Source: Streptomyces phaeofaciens (GTDB lineage: Bacteria; Actinomycetota; Actinomycetes; Streptomycetales; Streptomycetaceae). From it: a stretch of DNA of 64,000 bases. Numbering within the stretch: position 1 is the first letter of the stretch; every line of letters begins with the position of its first letter. The DNA lies in contig NZ_BMSA01000016.1 of the NCBI RefSeq assembly GCF_014648915.1, positions 124,001-188,000 on the forward strand. Direction: 5' to 3'. A program made the translations under genes and the position numbers. Shown here piece by piece: positions 1 through 8,589 of the stretch. The notes under the pieces were generated by a model. It was not told the DNA's origin, did no database searches, and saw nothing but the letters and a program-made list of their open reading frames with translations.

Positions 1-1
1 G

Positions 2-760
2 GCGCTGGAGGACCGCGCCAGGCGCCTGGAGATCGAGCACGAGCAGCGGGTCCGGCTGACCGCCGCCGCCGAACGCTCCCGGGTGGCCCGCGAGATGCAC
101 GACATCGTCGGCCACAACCTCTCCGTCATGGTCAGCGTCGCCGACGGCGCCGCGACCCTCGCCGCCAACCGGAACGAGCGGTCCGCCGAGGCCCTGCGCA
201 TCCTCGGCGACACCGGCCGGCAGGCCATGAGCGAACTCCGCCGGGTTCTCGGCGTCCTGCGCGAGGAGCGGGACGACGAACGGGCGCTCGGCCCGCAGCC
301 GGGGATCCGTGATCTGGACCCCCTGCTGACGCGGGTGCGCGCGGCGGGCCTGAAGGTGACCTATCGGACCGTCGGCGACCTCGACGCCCTGGGGGACGGG
401 GTGCAGCTCACCGTGTACCGCATCGTCCAGGAGGCGCTGACCAACACGCTGAAGCACGCGGGTACGGGCTCCGCCGCCGAGGTCTGCGTGGCGGCCGGCG
501 CCGGCACGGTACGGATCCGGGTCGCCGACACCGGCACGCCCCCGGGAGCCCCGGCCGGGCCGGCACATCCGGGGCCGACCGGCCCGAGCGGCCCGGGAGC
601 GTCCGGGCACGGTCTGGTCGGCATCCGCCAGCGGGCCGCCATGTTCGGCGGCACCGTCACCCTCGGCCCGCGCGACACCGGCCACGGCTGGCTCGTGGAC
701 GTCGTGCTCGACGCTCCCCCCTCAACCGCCCCGCCGGCACCAGGAGAACCTCTGTCATGA
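2..760 (+). CDS. NarL-type sensor histidine kinase, C-terminal part (cut by window edge)
   Basis: This is the kinase half of a NarL/DesK-type two-component system; it autophosphorylates on histidine and passes phosphate to the response regulator encoded next. The frame is open to the left edge, so the sensor domain and true start lie outside the window; a GTG at position 83 lies inside the dimerisation domain and is not the start. Visible are a coiled-coil lead-in, the HisKA_3 motif REMHDIVGHNLS with its phospho-acceptor His, the ATPase N-box (NTLKHAG) and the glycine-rich GHGLVGIRQRAAMFGG box. A Gly/Pro-rich insert of about 25 residues sits between the ATP-binding boxes. The stop overlaps the next start as ATGA, so the pair is translationally coupled. 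The signal sensed cannot be told from this fragment. Confidence 0.93.
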   Translation, partial: ALEDRARRLEIEHEQRVRLTAAAERSRVAREMHDIVGHNLSVMVSVADGAATLAANRNERSAEALRILGDTGRQAMSELRRVLGVLREERDDERALGPQPGIRDLDPLLTRVRAAGLKVTYRTVGDLDALGDGVQLTVYRIVQEALTNTLKHAGTGSAAEVCVAAGAGTVRIRVADTGTPPGAPAGPAHPGPTGPSGPGASGHGLVGIRQRAAMFGGTVTLGPRDTGHGWLVDVVLDAPPSTAPPAPGEPLS

Positions 761-1425
761 CCACCGTGCTGATCGCCGACGACCAGCCCCTCCAGCGCAT
801 GGGTGTCCGCATGCTCCTGGAGGGCACCCCGGGCCTGACCTCGGTCGGGGAGGCCGAGCACGGCGCCGAGGCCGTCCGGCTGGCCGCGCAGCTACGGCCC
901 GACGTCGTCCTGATGGACATCCGGATGCCCGGCATGGACGGCCTGGAGGCCACCCGCCGCATCATCGCCTCCGGGGGCCGTACCCGCGTGCTCATCGTGA
1001 CCACCTTCGATCTGGACGAGTACGTGTACGACGGCCTGCGCGCGGGAGCCAGCGGTTTCCTGCTCAAGGACGCCCGCCCCGAGGAACTGGTGGCCGGCAT
1101 CCAGGCGGTGGCGACCGGCGACGCCGTGGTGGCCCCCCGGCTGACCCGGCGGCTGCTGGACGCCTACGCCCACCAGGTGCTCGCCCCGGCCGGCGCCGCC
1201 GCCCCGGAGGACCCCCGGTTGCGGACCCTCAGCGACCGCGAACGCGAGGTCCTGGTCGCCATCGGCCAGGGCTGGACGAACACGGAGATCGCCGAACGGT
1301 TCGTCCTCACCGAGTCCACGGTGAAGAAGCACGTCGGACGGGTCCTCGCCAAGATCGGCGCCCGCGACCGCATCCAGGCCGTGATCATGGCCTACGACGC
1401 CGGACTGGTCAGGGCCAAGCCGTAG
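757..1425 (+). CDS. NarL/FixJ-family response regulator
   Basis: A 222-residue DNA-binding response regulator, partner of the kinase it overlaps by 4 nt. The receiver domain covers about residues 3-120, with acidic pocket D8-D9, phospho-acceptor D54 in VVLMDIRMPG, and the T/K switch region (VTTFDLDEYV, LLKDARPEE). A LuxR-type helix-turn-helix lies at about 155-215 (LSDREREVLVAIGQG, then TNTEIAERF). The ATG at 757 is supported by an upstream GGAG at 743-746. The 3' end overlaps the convergent kinase gene by 34 nt. Genes of this class often regulate a nearby ABC exporter, but its targets are not in view. Confidence 0.95.
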   Translation: MTTVLIADDQPLQRMGVRMLLEGTPGLTSVGEAEHGAEAVRLAAQLRPDVVLMDIRMPGMDGLEATRRIIASGGRTRVLIVTTFDLDEYVYDGLRAGASGFLLKDARPEELVAGIQAVATGDAVVAPRLTRRLLDAYAHQVLAPAGAAAPEDPRLRTLSDREREVLVAIGQGWTNTEIAERFVLTESTVKKHVGRVLAKIGARDRIQAVIMAYDAGLVRAKP

Positions 1426-3005
1426 GGCGGGTCCGAACGGTCGGGGAGCAGCGGGAGCAGGACCCGGAAGGTGGCGCCCCGGCCGGGGGCCGAGTCGACC
1501 TCGACGCGGCCCGCGTGGGCGGTCACCAGGGAGTGGACGATGGACAGCCCGAGGCCCGCGCCGCCGGTGGCCCGGTTCCGGGAGGCGTCCGCGCGGTAGA
1601 AGCGTTCGAAGATGCGGCCGCTCTGGTCAGGGGTGAGGCCCGGTCCCTCGTCGGCGACCTCCAGGACGGCGTGGCCGCCGGCCGTGCCGACGCCGATCCG
1701 CAGGGGTGTGCCCGGCGGTGTGTGGGCGACGGCGTTGCCGACCAGGTTGGTGACGACCTGGCGCAGCCGGGCCTCGTCGGCGAGGGCGGGCGCGGCCGCG
1801 GGCGGTCCTTCGCCGGCCGGTCCGGTGAGCGTGACGGCGCGGGCCGGGTCCAGGGCGCGTACGTCGTGGAGGGCGTCGGCGGCCAGGGTGCGCAGGTCCG
1901 CGGGGGCGAGGTCGAGGCCCGAGGGGACGCCGGGCGCGCCCGGACCGGGGCGCCCCGTGGTCCTCAGCGCGTGTTCGTCGAGGCGGGCCAGCATCAGCAT
2001 GTCCTCGACGAGCCGGGTGAGCCGCTCGGACTCCCGGGCGATCCGGTCCATCGTGGCGTCGACGTCCTCGCGGTCGGCGAGGGCGCCCATGCGGTGCAGG
2101 TCGGTCAGGCCCTTGATGCCGGCGAGCGGGGTGCGCAGCTCGTGGCTGGCGTCGGCGACGAACCGGCTCATCCGCGCCTCGGACTCGGCGCGGGCGGCGA
2201 AGGCGGTCTCCAGCTGGTGGAGCATGGTGTTCAGCGCCCCGGCCAGTCGCCCCAGCTCCGTGTTCGGGCCCGCCAGTTCGGGGACCCGGCGGGTGAGGTC
2301 GCCGCCCGCGATCTCGGCGGCGGTCTGTTCGACGCGGGACAGCGGCCGCAGCCCGGACCGGACCGCGAACCAGCCGGCCACGGCCAGCACGGCGAGCAGC
2401 GCCAGTCCCGTGCTCCGGTAGATCCGCCACATCCGGTTCACGGTGCCGTCCACCTTGGCCGTCGTGGTCGCCACGAGGACGCTGCCGGAGGTGCCGGACG
2501 GCGTCGCCGTGGCCCCCGGCAGCAGCGCCCGGGTGGCCCGGGGCACGGCGATCATCCGCCAGCGGGTGTCGCCCGTGGTGCTGCCGACGGTGAACGGGCG
2601 GCCGCCCGCGGCGGCGACGGCGGCCGTGTCCATCCGGGGCGGCGCGGGCCCCCGCGCCCGGTCGGTCCGGTCGGTTCCGGCGAGGGAGTCGACGCTGGTC
2701 TCGACGGTGCCGTCCGCGGTGACATAGGTGATGACGGGGTTGCCGAGGACGTCCGTGCTGAAGTCGGCGAGGCCCGCGGGCGGCTTCCGGTCGGCGCCGT
2801 TCTCCGCCACGGTGGGCGGCAGCAGGGCGAACACCTGCGCGGTGGCGCGGAGTTGGGCGTCGACGCGGTCCTCCATGTAGTCGCGCAGGGCGTTGCCGGT
2901 GACCAGGCCGAACGCCGTGAACCCGGCTGTCAGCAGGGCGACGGCCGGCAGCAGCACACGGGCCCGCAGGGACGCGCGCGACCACAGGACGCGGGGGCCG
3001 GTCAC
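1392..3005 (-). CDS. OmpR-partner sensor histidine kinase (HAMP-HisKA-HATPase)
   Basis: An integral-membrane sensor kinase of 537 residues from a GTG at 3005 that overlaps the upstream regulator's stop (GTGA). Order of parts: a first membrane helix (about residues 14-35), an extracytoplasmic sensing region of about 130 residues, a second membrane helix (VALLAVLAVAGWFAV type), a HAMP linker, the HisKA motif SHELRTPLAGIKG with the phospho-acceptor His, and an HATPase domain (NLVGNAVAHT N-box, DEGPGL, GGAGLGLSIVHSLV). The upstream frame continues to 3143, but that extension is the shadow of the regulator gene and is rejected. The sensing domain has no recognised fold from reading alone. It ends 34 nt inside the convergent NarL-type regulator gene, so the two transcripts would be antisense at their 3' ends. 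Confidence 0.94.
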   Translation of the reverse strand: MTGPRVLWSRASLRARVLLPAVALLTAGFTAFGLVTGNALRDYMEDRVDAQLRATAQVFALLPPTVAENGADRKPPAGLADFSTDVLGNPVITYVTADGTVETSVDSLAGTDRTDRARGPAPPRMDTAAVAAAGGRPFTVGSTTGDTRWRMIAVPRATRALLPGATATPSGTSGSVLVATTTAKVDGTVNRMWRIYRSTGLALLAVLAVAGWFAVRSGLRPLSRVEQTAAEIAGGDLTRRVPELAGPNTELGRLAGALNTMLHQLETAFAARAESEARMSRFVADASHELRTPLAGIKGLTDLHRMGALADREDVDATMDRIARESERLTRLVEDMLMLARLDEHALRTTGRPGPGAPGVPSGLDLAPADLRTLAADALHDVRALDPARAVTLTGPAGEGPPAAAPALADEARLRQVVTNLVGNAVAHTPPGTPLRIGVGTAGGHAVLEVADEGPGLTPDQSGRIFERFYRADASRNRATGGAGLGLSIVHSLVTAHAGRVEVDSAPGRGATFRVLLPLLPDRSDPPYGLALTSPAS

Positions 3006-3754
3006 GGCTTCGGTCCCCGCAGGACGTACCCGACGCCGTGCACGGTGTGGATGAGCTTCGGACCGCCGTTGTCGATCTTCCGGCGCAGATAGCTGATGTA
3101 GGTGTCGACGATTCCGGTGTCGCCGTTGAAGTCGTAGTCCCACACCCGCTGGAGGATCTGCGTCTTGGACACCGTGCGCCCGGCGTTGGTCATCAGGTAG
3201 CGCAGCAGCCGGAACTCGGTGGGTGACAGCCGCAGCGGCTCGCCCGCGCGGGTCGCCTGCACCCCGTCGGGGTCCAGCTCCAGGTCGGCGGCGCGCAGCA
3301 GCGCGGTGGGGTCGCCGCCGGTGCGGCGCAGCACGGCACGGATGCGGGCGATCAGCTCCTGGAGGTCGAACGGCTTGGTCACGTAGTCGTCCCCGCCCAG
3401 CACCAGGCCCTCGATCTTGTCCTGGGTCGCGTCACGGGCGGTGAGGAACACGACCGGGACATGCCCGCCCCGGGGCGCGGGCGCGGGCCGGTGCTGCTCG
3501 CGCAGCCGCCGGATCACCTCGAAGCCGTCCAGGTCGGGCAGCATGACGTCGAGCAGGACCAGGTCGGGCGACACCTCGCGGGCCCGGTCCAGCGCCTCCT
3601 GGCCGGTGCCGGCCGCGGCGACGGTGAAACCGGCGTGCCGCAGCGCCGCGCACAGCAGCTCCCGCACGGTGGACTCGTCGTCCACGACCAGCAGGTTCAC
3701 CTCCGGGGCGGCCGTCGTCCGTTCGACGGGCGTCTGCGGGTGCATGGGTGTCAC
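3002..3754 (-). CDS. OmpR/PhoB-family response regulator
   Basis: A winged-helix response regulator, first gene of the OmpR-type pair. From GTG 3754 it has 250 residues: receiver about 19-145 (D25-D26 pocket, phospho-acceptor D69 in LVLLDVMLPDLDG, switch VVFLTAR, Lys in VTKPFD) and a Trans_Reg_C winged helix (RLSPTEFRLLRYLM, TYISYLRRKI). An Arg/Pro-rich insert of about 15 residues precedes the switch strand. The start is chosen from an AGGAGG at 3761-3766: it lies 6 nt from GTG 3754 but 15 nt from the alternative ATG 3745. The gene overlaps the kinase start by GTGA, so the two are coupled. The regulon is unknown. Confidence 0.94.
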   Translation of the reverse strand: MTPMHPQTPVERTTAAPEVNLLVVDDESTVRELLCAALRHAGFTVAAAGTGQEALDRAREVSPDLVLLDVMLPDLDGFEVIRRLREQHRPAPAPRGGHVPVVFLTARDATQDKIEGLVLGGDDYVTKPFDLQELIARIRAVLRRTGGDPTALLRAADLELDPDGVQATRAGEPLRLSPTEFRLLRYLMTNAGRTVSKTQILQRVWDYDFNGDTGIVDTYISYLRRKIDNGGPKLIHTVHGVGYVLRGPKP

Positions 3755-3830
3755 GGGGTGCCTCCTGGCGGCCGGGATCCTGCCGGGAACAATAGGGAGG
3801 CCTCCTGTCGGCATCCTATAAAGCCGCTGG

Positions 3831-5345
3831 TCAACGCGGTTCCGGAGGGCGGCGTGCGGTGGCCGCCAGGCTCCCGGCGAACCCGGCCGCCGCACCGGCG
3901 AGCAGCCCGAGGACGACCGTCCGCAGCACGCTCGCGCCGAGTTCGGCCCGCATGCCCCCCAGCTCGCTGCCGAACAGGGCGACACCGAAGCGGCCGGACG
4001 CCCCGGCGAGCCGGGCCGCGGTGGCCAGGGTGACGGCCGTGACGACACCGAACCGCTCGGCCATGCCGAGGTGCGCGGCCAGCGGGCCCCGGCAGGAGTG
4101 CGGCGGGACCCGGTGGGCCGGGTCCGTGGCACGGGCCGCCCGGTAGGCGCAGCAGAGCAGGACGAGCCCGGTCACGGCGAGGGCCGCGAGCCACAGCGGC
4201 CAGCCGCCCGCCGAGAGGGACCGCAGCTGCTCGGTCCGGTCGGTCTGCCGGGCGTCCCCTCCGCCCGTCCCGCCCATGCCGCCGATCAGCGCGGCGAGCG
4301 GGTTGCCGCCCTCACCGCGCACCGGGTGGACGGCGGCGGTCCACTCGGTACCGACGCCCAGGGTCAGCAGCACGGCGACGGCGTTCGGGGCGAACAGCAG
4401 GGCGGCGCCTGCCGCGTCCCCGGCCCGGCCGCCGGCCGCGGCCCCGACGAACACCAGCACCACCAGCGGTACGGCGGCGAGCGCCAGGAGCGTACGGACG
4501 ACGGCGGACAGGCTCCGGCCCCAGCCGGACCGCAGCGCGTCCAGCGCACCGCCCAGCGGGAGCCGCGCACGGCGGCTGATCAGGCACCCCGCGCCGAGCG
4601 CGACGGCCACCCACAGCACGGCACCGACGCCCGCCGCTCCCGCGCTCACCTGGTAGGTGAGCGCCGACGGGGCCGCCGTACCGCCACCGCCGAAGAGCTC
4701 GGCGAGGCCACCGCCACCGCCGCCGCCACCGAGGAGATCGCCCGGGCCGCCGGCGGCGGAGCCCCCGCCGGGTCCCGCCATGCCGCTCAGCGCTCCTTCG
4801 GGCAGGGTCGCCGTTCCCCGGGCGAGGCCCGCCACGGCCAGGAAGGCGACCGGCGCCGCGACGGCCGCCCCGGCCGCCCGTACGGCCAGCTCACCGGCGG
4901 TGAACCGGCGCTGCCGCCCGGCCCTCAGCCGCCAGGAGAACGCGACCCACAGGACGGCGGCGCCGACCAGGGTCACGGTCAGCGGTACGGCCTGCACCGC
5001 ACCGCTCGTCGACGGGCTCATGCCGCCCCCGCCGCCGAACAGGGAGGCGAGCCCTCCCGTCGCCCCCGAGTCCGCCGAGGGCGCGGGCCCGGCGCTCGCC
5101 GAGCCGCCGACGGCCAGGGCCGTCACCAGCATCGTCAGCGGCCACAGCGATCCGTACGCCCCCGCGCCGAGCAGGGCCAGGGCCGGCGCGGCCACGGCCG
5201 CCATGGCGAGCACCGCGCACAGCACGGCCGCCGCCCCTTCCGCGGCGTTCTGCCACGGACCGATCAACCGGAGGGCGGGCGTGCGGCGTCGAGGCCGTGG
5301 GCCGGTCGCCGGCCCGGCCTGGAGACGGGGCGTGGTGGCAGCCAT
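3831..5345 (-). CDS. Streptomyces-type polytopic membrane protein (streptophobe-like)
   Basis: A 504-residue membrane protein with roughly ten hydrophobic helices separated by strikingly Gly/Ser/Ala-rich loops, for example runs of six or more glycines at two places (about residues 100 and 210). This architecture fits the Actinobacteria-specific group called streptophobe family proteins, for which no function is established to my knowledge. The ATG at 5345 is chosen because it is followed by a basic, Pro-rich cytoplasmic segment and a clean first helix; the open frame upstream to 5417 is probably not translated. It lies downstream of the polyamine-binding lipoprotein gene on the same strand, 229 nt away. 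The short internal repeat between the two Gly-rich loops suggests an ancient duplication. I assign no function. Confidence 0.85.
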   Translation of the reverse strand: MAATTPRLQAGPATGPRPRRRTPALRLIGPWQNAAEGAAAVLCAVLAMAAVAAPALALLGAGAYGSLWPLTMLVTALAVGGSASAGPAPSADSGATGGLASLFGGGGGMSPSTSGAVQAVPLTVTLVGAAVLWVAFSWRLRAGRQRRFTAGELAVRAAGAAVAAPVAFLAVAGLARGTATLPEGALSGMAGPGGGSAAGGPGDLLGGGGGGGGLAELFGGGGTAAPSALTYQVSAGAAGVGAVLWVAVALGAGCLISRRARLPLGGALDALRSGWGRSLSAVVRTLLALAAVPLVVLVFVGAAAGGRAGDAAGAALLFAPNAVAVLLTLGVGTEWTAAVHPVRGEGGNPLAALIGGMGGTGGGDARQTDRTEQLRSLSAGGWPLWLAALAVTGLVLLCCAYRAARATDPAHRVPPHSCRGPLAAHLGMAERFGVVTAVTLATAARLAGASGRFGVALFGSELGGMRAELGASVLRTVVLGLLAGAAAGFAGSLAATARRPPEPR

Positions 5346-5531
5346 GGGGGAAACACTCCGCTTCGCTCGCGGGGAGCACGCGGCGCCGAACGGGGGGAGG
5401 ACGGCGCCGCGTGCCACGGGACCCGCACACAGTGGCGGTCACGGGTCCGACGTTCCCGAGAGGTTCTGAGAGGTCTCTGAGAGCCGGGAAGGGAACACCG
5501 CAGGTCAGCGGGCACGCGCGGTCGGGCGGCG

Positions 5532-5567
5532 GGCCCGGTTCCCAGGAAGTTCCCAGAAATCCGGGCC
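5532..5567 (-). terminator. Possible terminator after the polyamine-binding lipoprotein
   Basis: A 7-bp perfect stem (GGCCCGG at 5532-5538 with CCGGGCC at 5561-5567) lies just downstream of the lipoprotein stop on the minus strand. The loop of 22 nt contains a direct repeat of GTTCCCAG. The long loop makes this a weak terminator candidate. Confidence 0.35.
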
Positions 5568-5574
5568 GTGGGCC

Positions 5575-6768
5575 TCACAGCCCCGCGATCGCGTTCCAGC
5601 GCTTCGCGAACTCGACCCGCTCGTTCGAGGTGATGTCCCGTGCGATGGCCAGCCGCCGGCGCATCGCCGCGTCCGGGAAGATCAGCGGGTCCTCGGCGAG
5701 GGCCGCGGTGTCCGCGTCCTTGGAGGCGGCGAGGACGTCCTGGGCGGCCGGGACCGGGCAGACGTAGTTCACCCAGGCGGCCAGTTCGGCGGCGACCTCG
5801 GGCTGGTAGTAGTGGTCGATCAGCCGCTCGGCGTTGGCCTTGTGGCGGGCCAGGTCGGGGATCATCAGCGACTCGGCCCACAGTTCGGCGCCCTCCTCGG
5901 GGACGACGAACTCGATGTCCGGATCGTCCGCCTGGAGCTGGATGACGTCGCCCGAGTAGGCCTGGCAGGCCAGGACGTCCCCGCCGGACAGGTCCTTGAT
6001 GTAGTCGTTGCCCGTGAAGCGCCGGATCTGGCCGCGCTTCACCTGCTTCTCCACCTGGTCGCAGACCGTGTGGAAGTCGTCGGCCGTCCACCGTGTGACG
6101 TCGACGCCGTTGCCCTGCATGAGCAGCGCGAACGCCTCGTCCAGGCCGGAGAGCAGAGTGACGCGCCCCTTGAGGTCGTCGGACCACAGGTCGGCGACGC
6201 CGCGTATCTCGCGGCCCAGCCTGCGGCGGTTGTAGGCGATGCCGGTGATGCCGGACTGCCAGGGCACGGTGTACTTGCGGCCCGGGTCGAAGGCGGGCGA
6301 GCGCAGCAGCGGGTCCAGGTGCTCGGTGACGTTCGGCTGGGCGGACCGGTCCATCTCCTGGACCCAGCCGAGCCGGACGAACCGCGCGCACATCCAGTCG
6401 CTGATGACGATCAGATCGCGCCCGGTCTGCTGGTGGTTCATCAGCGAGGGGCTGATCTTGCCGAAGAACTCGTCGTTGTCGTTGATCTCCTCGACGTAGT
6501 CGACGGCGATGCCGGTGCGTTTCTCGAAGGCGTCCAGGGTGGGCCGCTTCTTCGTGTCGGCGTCGTCGGTGTCGATGTAGAGCGGCCAGTTGGCCCAGGT
6601 CAGCCGTTTGTCGGTGGCGGAGAGATCGGCGCCTGCCCGCTCCCCGGGCTCGACGTAGGCGGCCTGTACCCCGCAGCCGGCGAGGGCTCCGAGCGCGGTG
6701 GCACCGCCGAGGGCACGCAGAACGGAACGGCGGGACACGCCACGGGAGTACGAGGGAGTCTGGGGCAC
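5575..6768 (-). CDS. Polyamine (spermidine/putrescine) ABC transporter substrate-binding lipoprotein
   Basis: An extracytoplasmic solute-binding protein of the PotD/PotF family, 397 residues. The N-terminus has a twin-arginine signal (SRRSVLRALGG) and a lipobox with cysteine (ALAGCG, about residue 32), so it is probably exported by Tat and lipid-anchored. The body shows the family landmarks: LTWANWPLYID, a WxVPWQSGITGIAYN-like segment and DYIKDLSGGDVLACQAYSGD. No permease or ATPase gene accompanies it within the window, so it either serves a transporter encoded elsewhere or is an orphan binding protein. Its neighbour, a gamma-aminobutyraldehyde dehydrogenase on the same strand, supports polyamines as ligand. 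The ligand is inferred from family and context. Confidence 0.92.
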   Translation of the reverse strand: MPQTPSYSRGVSRRSVLRALGGATALGALAGCGVQAAYVEPGERAGADLSATDKRLTWANWPLYIDTDDADTKKRPTLDAFEKRTGIAVDYVEEINDNDEFFGKISPSLMNHQQTGRDLIVISDWMCARFVRLGWVQEMDRSAQPNVTEHLDPLLRSPAFDPGRKYTVPWQSGITGIAYNRRRLGREIRGVADLWSDDLKGRVTLLSGLDEAFALLMQGNGVDVTRWTADDFHTVCDQVEKQVKRGQIRRFTGNDYIKDLSGGDVLACQAYSGDVIQLQADDPDIEFVVPEEGAELWAESLMIPDLARHKANAERLIDHYYQPEVAAELAAWVNYVCPVPAAQDVLAASKDADTAALAEDPLIFPDAAMRRRLAIARDITSNERVEFAKRWNAIAGL

Positions 6769-6873
6769 GCCGTCAGCATGCCGTGGGGCCCGCCCCCGGA
6801 CAATCGACGCTGCGTCGAGCGCGGGGAGCGTAACCCGACACCCTGTCGATCAGGGCCGCGGAGCGCGACGAAA

Positions 6874-6900
6874 CGGCCCCCGGAAGGAAACCGGGGGCCG
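6874..6900 (-). terminator. Hairpin terminator after the aldehyde dehydrogenase gene
   Basis: A perfect 10-bp GC stem (CGGCCCCCGG at 6874-6883, CCGGGGGCCG at 6891-6900) with a 7-nt A-rich loop lies between the dehydrogenase stop and the lipoprotein start. It would separate transcription of the two genes, at least partly. Confidence 0.7.
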
Positions 6901-6980
6901 AACTCACCCAGGGGTGCGGGGAGTTGCGCCAACGGCCGCGACGCATCCGCGGCCGACGGCGCCCCGCACCACGCGGAGCG

Positions 6981-8420
6981 TTACGCGTCCAGGGACGTCA
7001 TCACGTGCTTGATGCGCGTGTAGTCGTCGAAGCCGTATCCCGAAAGGTCCTTGCCGTAGCCGGACTTCTTGAAGCCGCCGTGCGGCATCTCGGCGACCAG
7101 CGGGATGTGGGTGTTGATCCACACACAGCCGAAGTCGAGCTTCTTGGACATCCGCATGGCGCGGCCGTGGTCCTTGGTCCACACCGAGGAGGCGAGGGCG
7201 TAGTCGACGCCGTTGGCCCACTCCACCGCCTGCTCCTCGTCGGTGAAGGACTGGACGGTGATGACCGGCCCGAAGACCTCGTGCTGGATGATCTCGTCGT
7301 CCTGCTTCAGCCCGGAGACGACGGTCGGGGCGTAGAAGTAGCCCTTGTCGCCGACGCGCGCGCCGCCGGCCTCGACCTTGGCGTGGGCGGGCAGCCGCTC
7401 GATGAAGCCGGACACCTGCTTCAGCTGGTTCGGGTTGTTCAGCGGCCCGTACAGCACGTCCTCGTCGTCGGGCTGCCCCGTCTTCGTCTCGGACGCGGCC
7501 TTCGCCAGCGCGGCCACGAACTCGTCGTGGATGGACTCCTGGACGAGGACGCGGGTGGCCGCCGTACAGTCCTGGCCGGCGTTGAAGTAGCCCGCCACGG
7601 AGATGTCCCCGACGGCCTTGGCGATGTCGGTGTCCTCGAACACGACGACCGGCGCCTTGCCGCCCAGCTCCAGGTGGACGCGCTTGACGTCCTTGGCCGC
7701 CGACTCGGCGACGGACATGCCCGCGCGCACCGAGCCGGTGATGGAGGCCATCGCGGGGGTCGGGTGCTCGACCATCAGCCGGCCGGTGTCGCGGTCGCCG
7801 GTGACGACGTTGAAGACGCCCTTGGGGAGGATCGAGCCGATGATGTCGGCGATCAGGACGGTGGAGGCCGGGGTGGTGTCCGAGGGCTTCAGGACGACCG
7901 CGTTGCCGGCGGCGATCGCCGGGGCGAACTTCCACACGGCCATCATCATCGGGTAGTTCCACGGCGCGACCTGCGCGCAGACGCCTACCGGCTCGCGGCG
8001 GACGATCGAGGTCATCCCGTCCATGTACTCGCCGGCGCTGCGCCCCTCCAGCATCCGGGCCGCGCCCGCGAAGAAGCGGATCTGGTCGACCATCGGCGGG
8101 ATCTCCTCGGAGCGGGTCAGCCCGATCGGCTTGCCCGTGTTCTCCACCTCGGCCGCGATGAGTTCCTCGGCCCGCTCCTCGAACGCGTCCGCGATCTTGA
8201 GCAGGGCCTTCTGCCGCTCGGCGGGCGTGGTGTCCCGCCAGCCGGGGAAGGCCGCGGCGGCGGCGGCCATCGCGGCGTCGACGTCCGCCTGGCCGGACAG
8301 CGGCGCGGTCGCGTACGCCTCGCCGGTCGCGGGGTTGACCACCTCGGTGGTCCGTCCGTCGGCGGCGTCCCGGAACTCACCGTCGATGTAGTTGCGCAGA
8401 CGACGCAGCTCGGTGCTCAC
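6981..8420 (-). CDS. Gamma-aminobutyraldehyde dehydrogenase
   Basis: A 479-residue NAD-dependent aldehyde dehydrogenase that by family oxidises 4-aminobutyraldehyde to GABA in putrescine catabolism. Visible are the cofactor-binding APWNYPMMMAVWKFAPAI and LKPSDTTP segments, the general-base Glu in HLELGGKAP, and the catalytic Cys in YFNAGQDCTAATRV; the C-terminal GGFKKSGYGKDLSGYG is typical of aminobutyraldehyde dehydrogenases. GTG 8420 is chosen because GGAGGG lies at 8428-8433, 7 nt away; the longer upstream frame crosses the divergent regulator. It is transcribed away from the AsnC-type regulator and the aminotransferase, which would supply the aldehyde. Substrate assignment is by similarity and context. 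Confidence 0.95.
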   Translation of the reverse strand: MSTELRRLRNYIDGEFRDAADGRTTEVVNPATGEAYATAPLSGQADVDAAMAAAAAAFPGWRDTTPAERQKALLKIADAFEERAEELIAAEVENTGKPIGLTRSEEIPPMVDQIRFFAGAARMLEGRSAGEYMDGMTSIVRREPVGVCAQVAPWNYPMMMAVWKFAPAIAAGNAVVLKPSDTTPASTVLIADIIGSILPKGVFNVVTGDRDTGRLMVEHPTPAMASITGSVRAGMSVAESAAKDVKRVHLELGGKAPVVVFEDTDIAKAVGDISVAGYFNAGQDCTAATRVLVQESIHDEFVAALAKAASETKTGQPDDEDVLYGPLNNPNQLKQVSGFIERLPAHAKVEAGGARVGDKGYFYAPTVVSGLKQDDEIIQHEVFGPVITVQSFTDEEQAVEWANGVDYALASSVWTKDHGRAMRMSKKLDFGCVWINTHIPLVAEMPHGGFKKSGYGKDLSGYGFDDYTRIKHVMTSLDA

Positions 8421-8514
8421 TGACCGGCCCTCCAGATATCCGATGTGTCCACTGACTGAGACACCCACCCTAGTCCGCCGGCCGACGTTTTCAACACCCC
8501 CGATCGCACCATCG

Positions 8515-8529
8515 CTGCGAAATCCGCAG
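8515..8529. promoter_or_regulatory. Candidate AsnC-type operator in the divergent intergenic region
   Basis: A short symmetric element CTGCG-aaatc-CGCAG lies in the 169-nt gap between the divergent dehydrogenase and regulator genes. Lrp/AsnC proteins usually bind short palindromes with an A/T-rich centre in such gaps. It is proposed from position and symmetry only. Confidence 0.35.
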
Positions 8530-8589
8530 GTCTCACTCTCGCAAACAACGAATTTCATCGCCACGGCCTTGCGGAACTGTCGAGACGTC

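Noticed and set aside
1515..3092. Long + strand frame antisense to the OmpR-type kinase
   Set aside because: No family motifs; Gly/Arg/Ala-rich shadow of GC-biased codons on the opposite strand, where HAMP, HisKA and HATPase motifs are clear.
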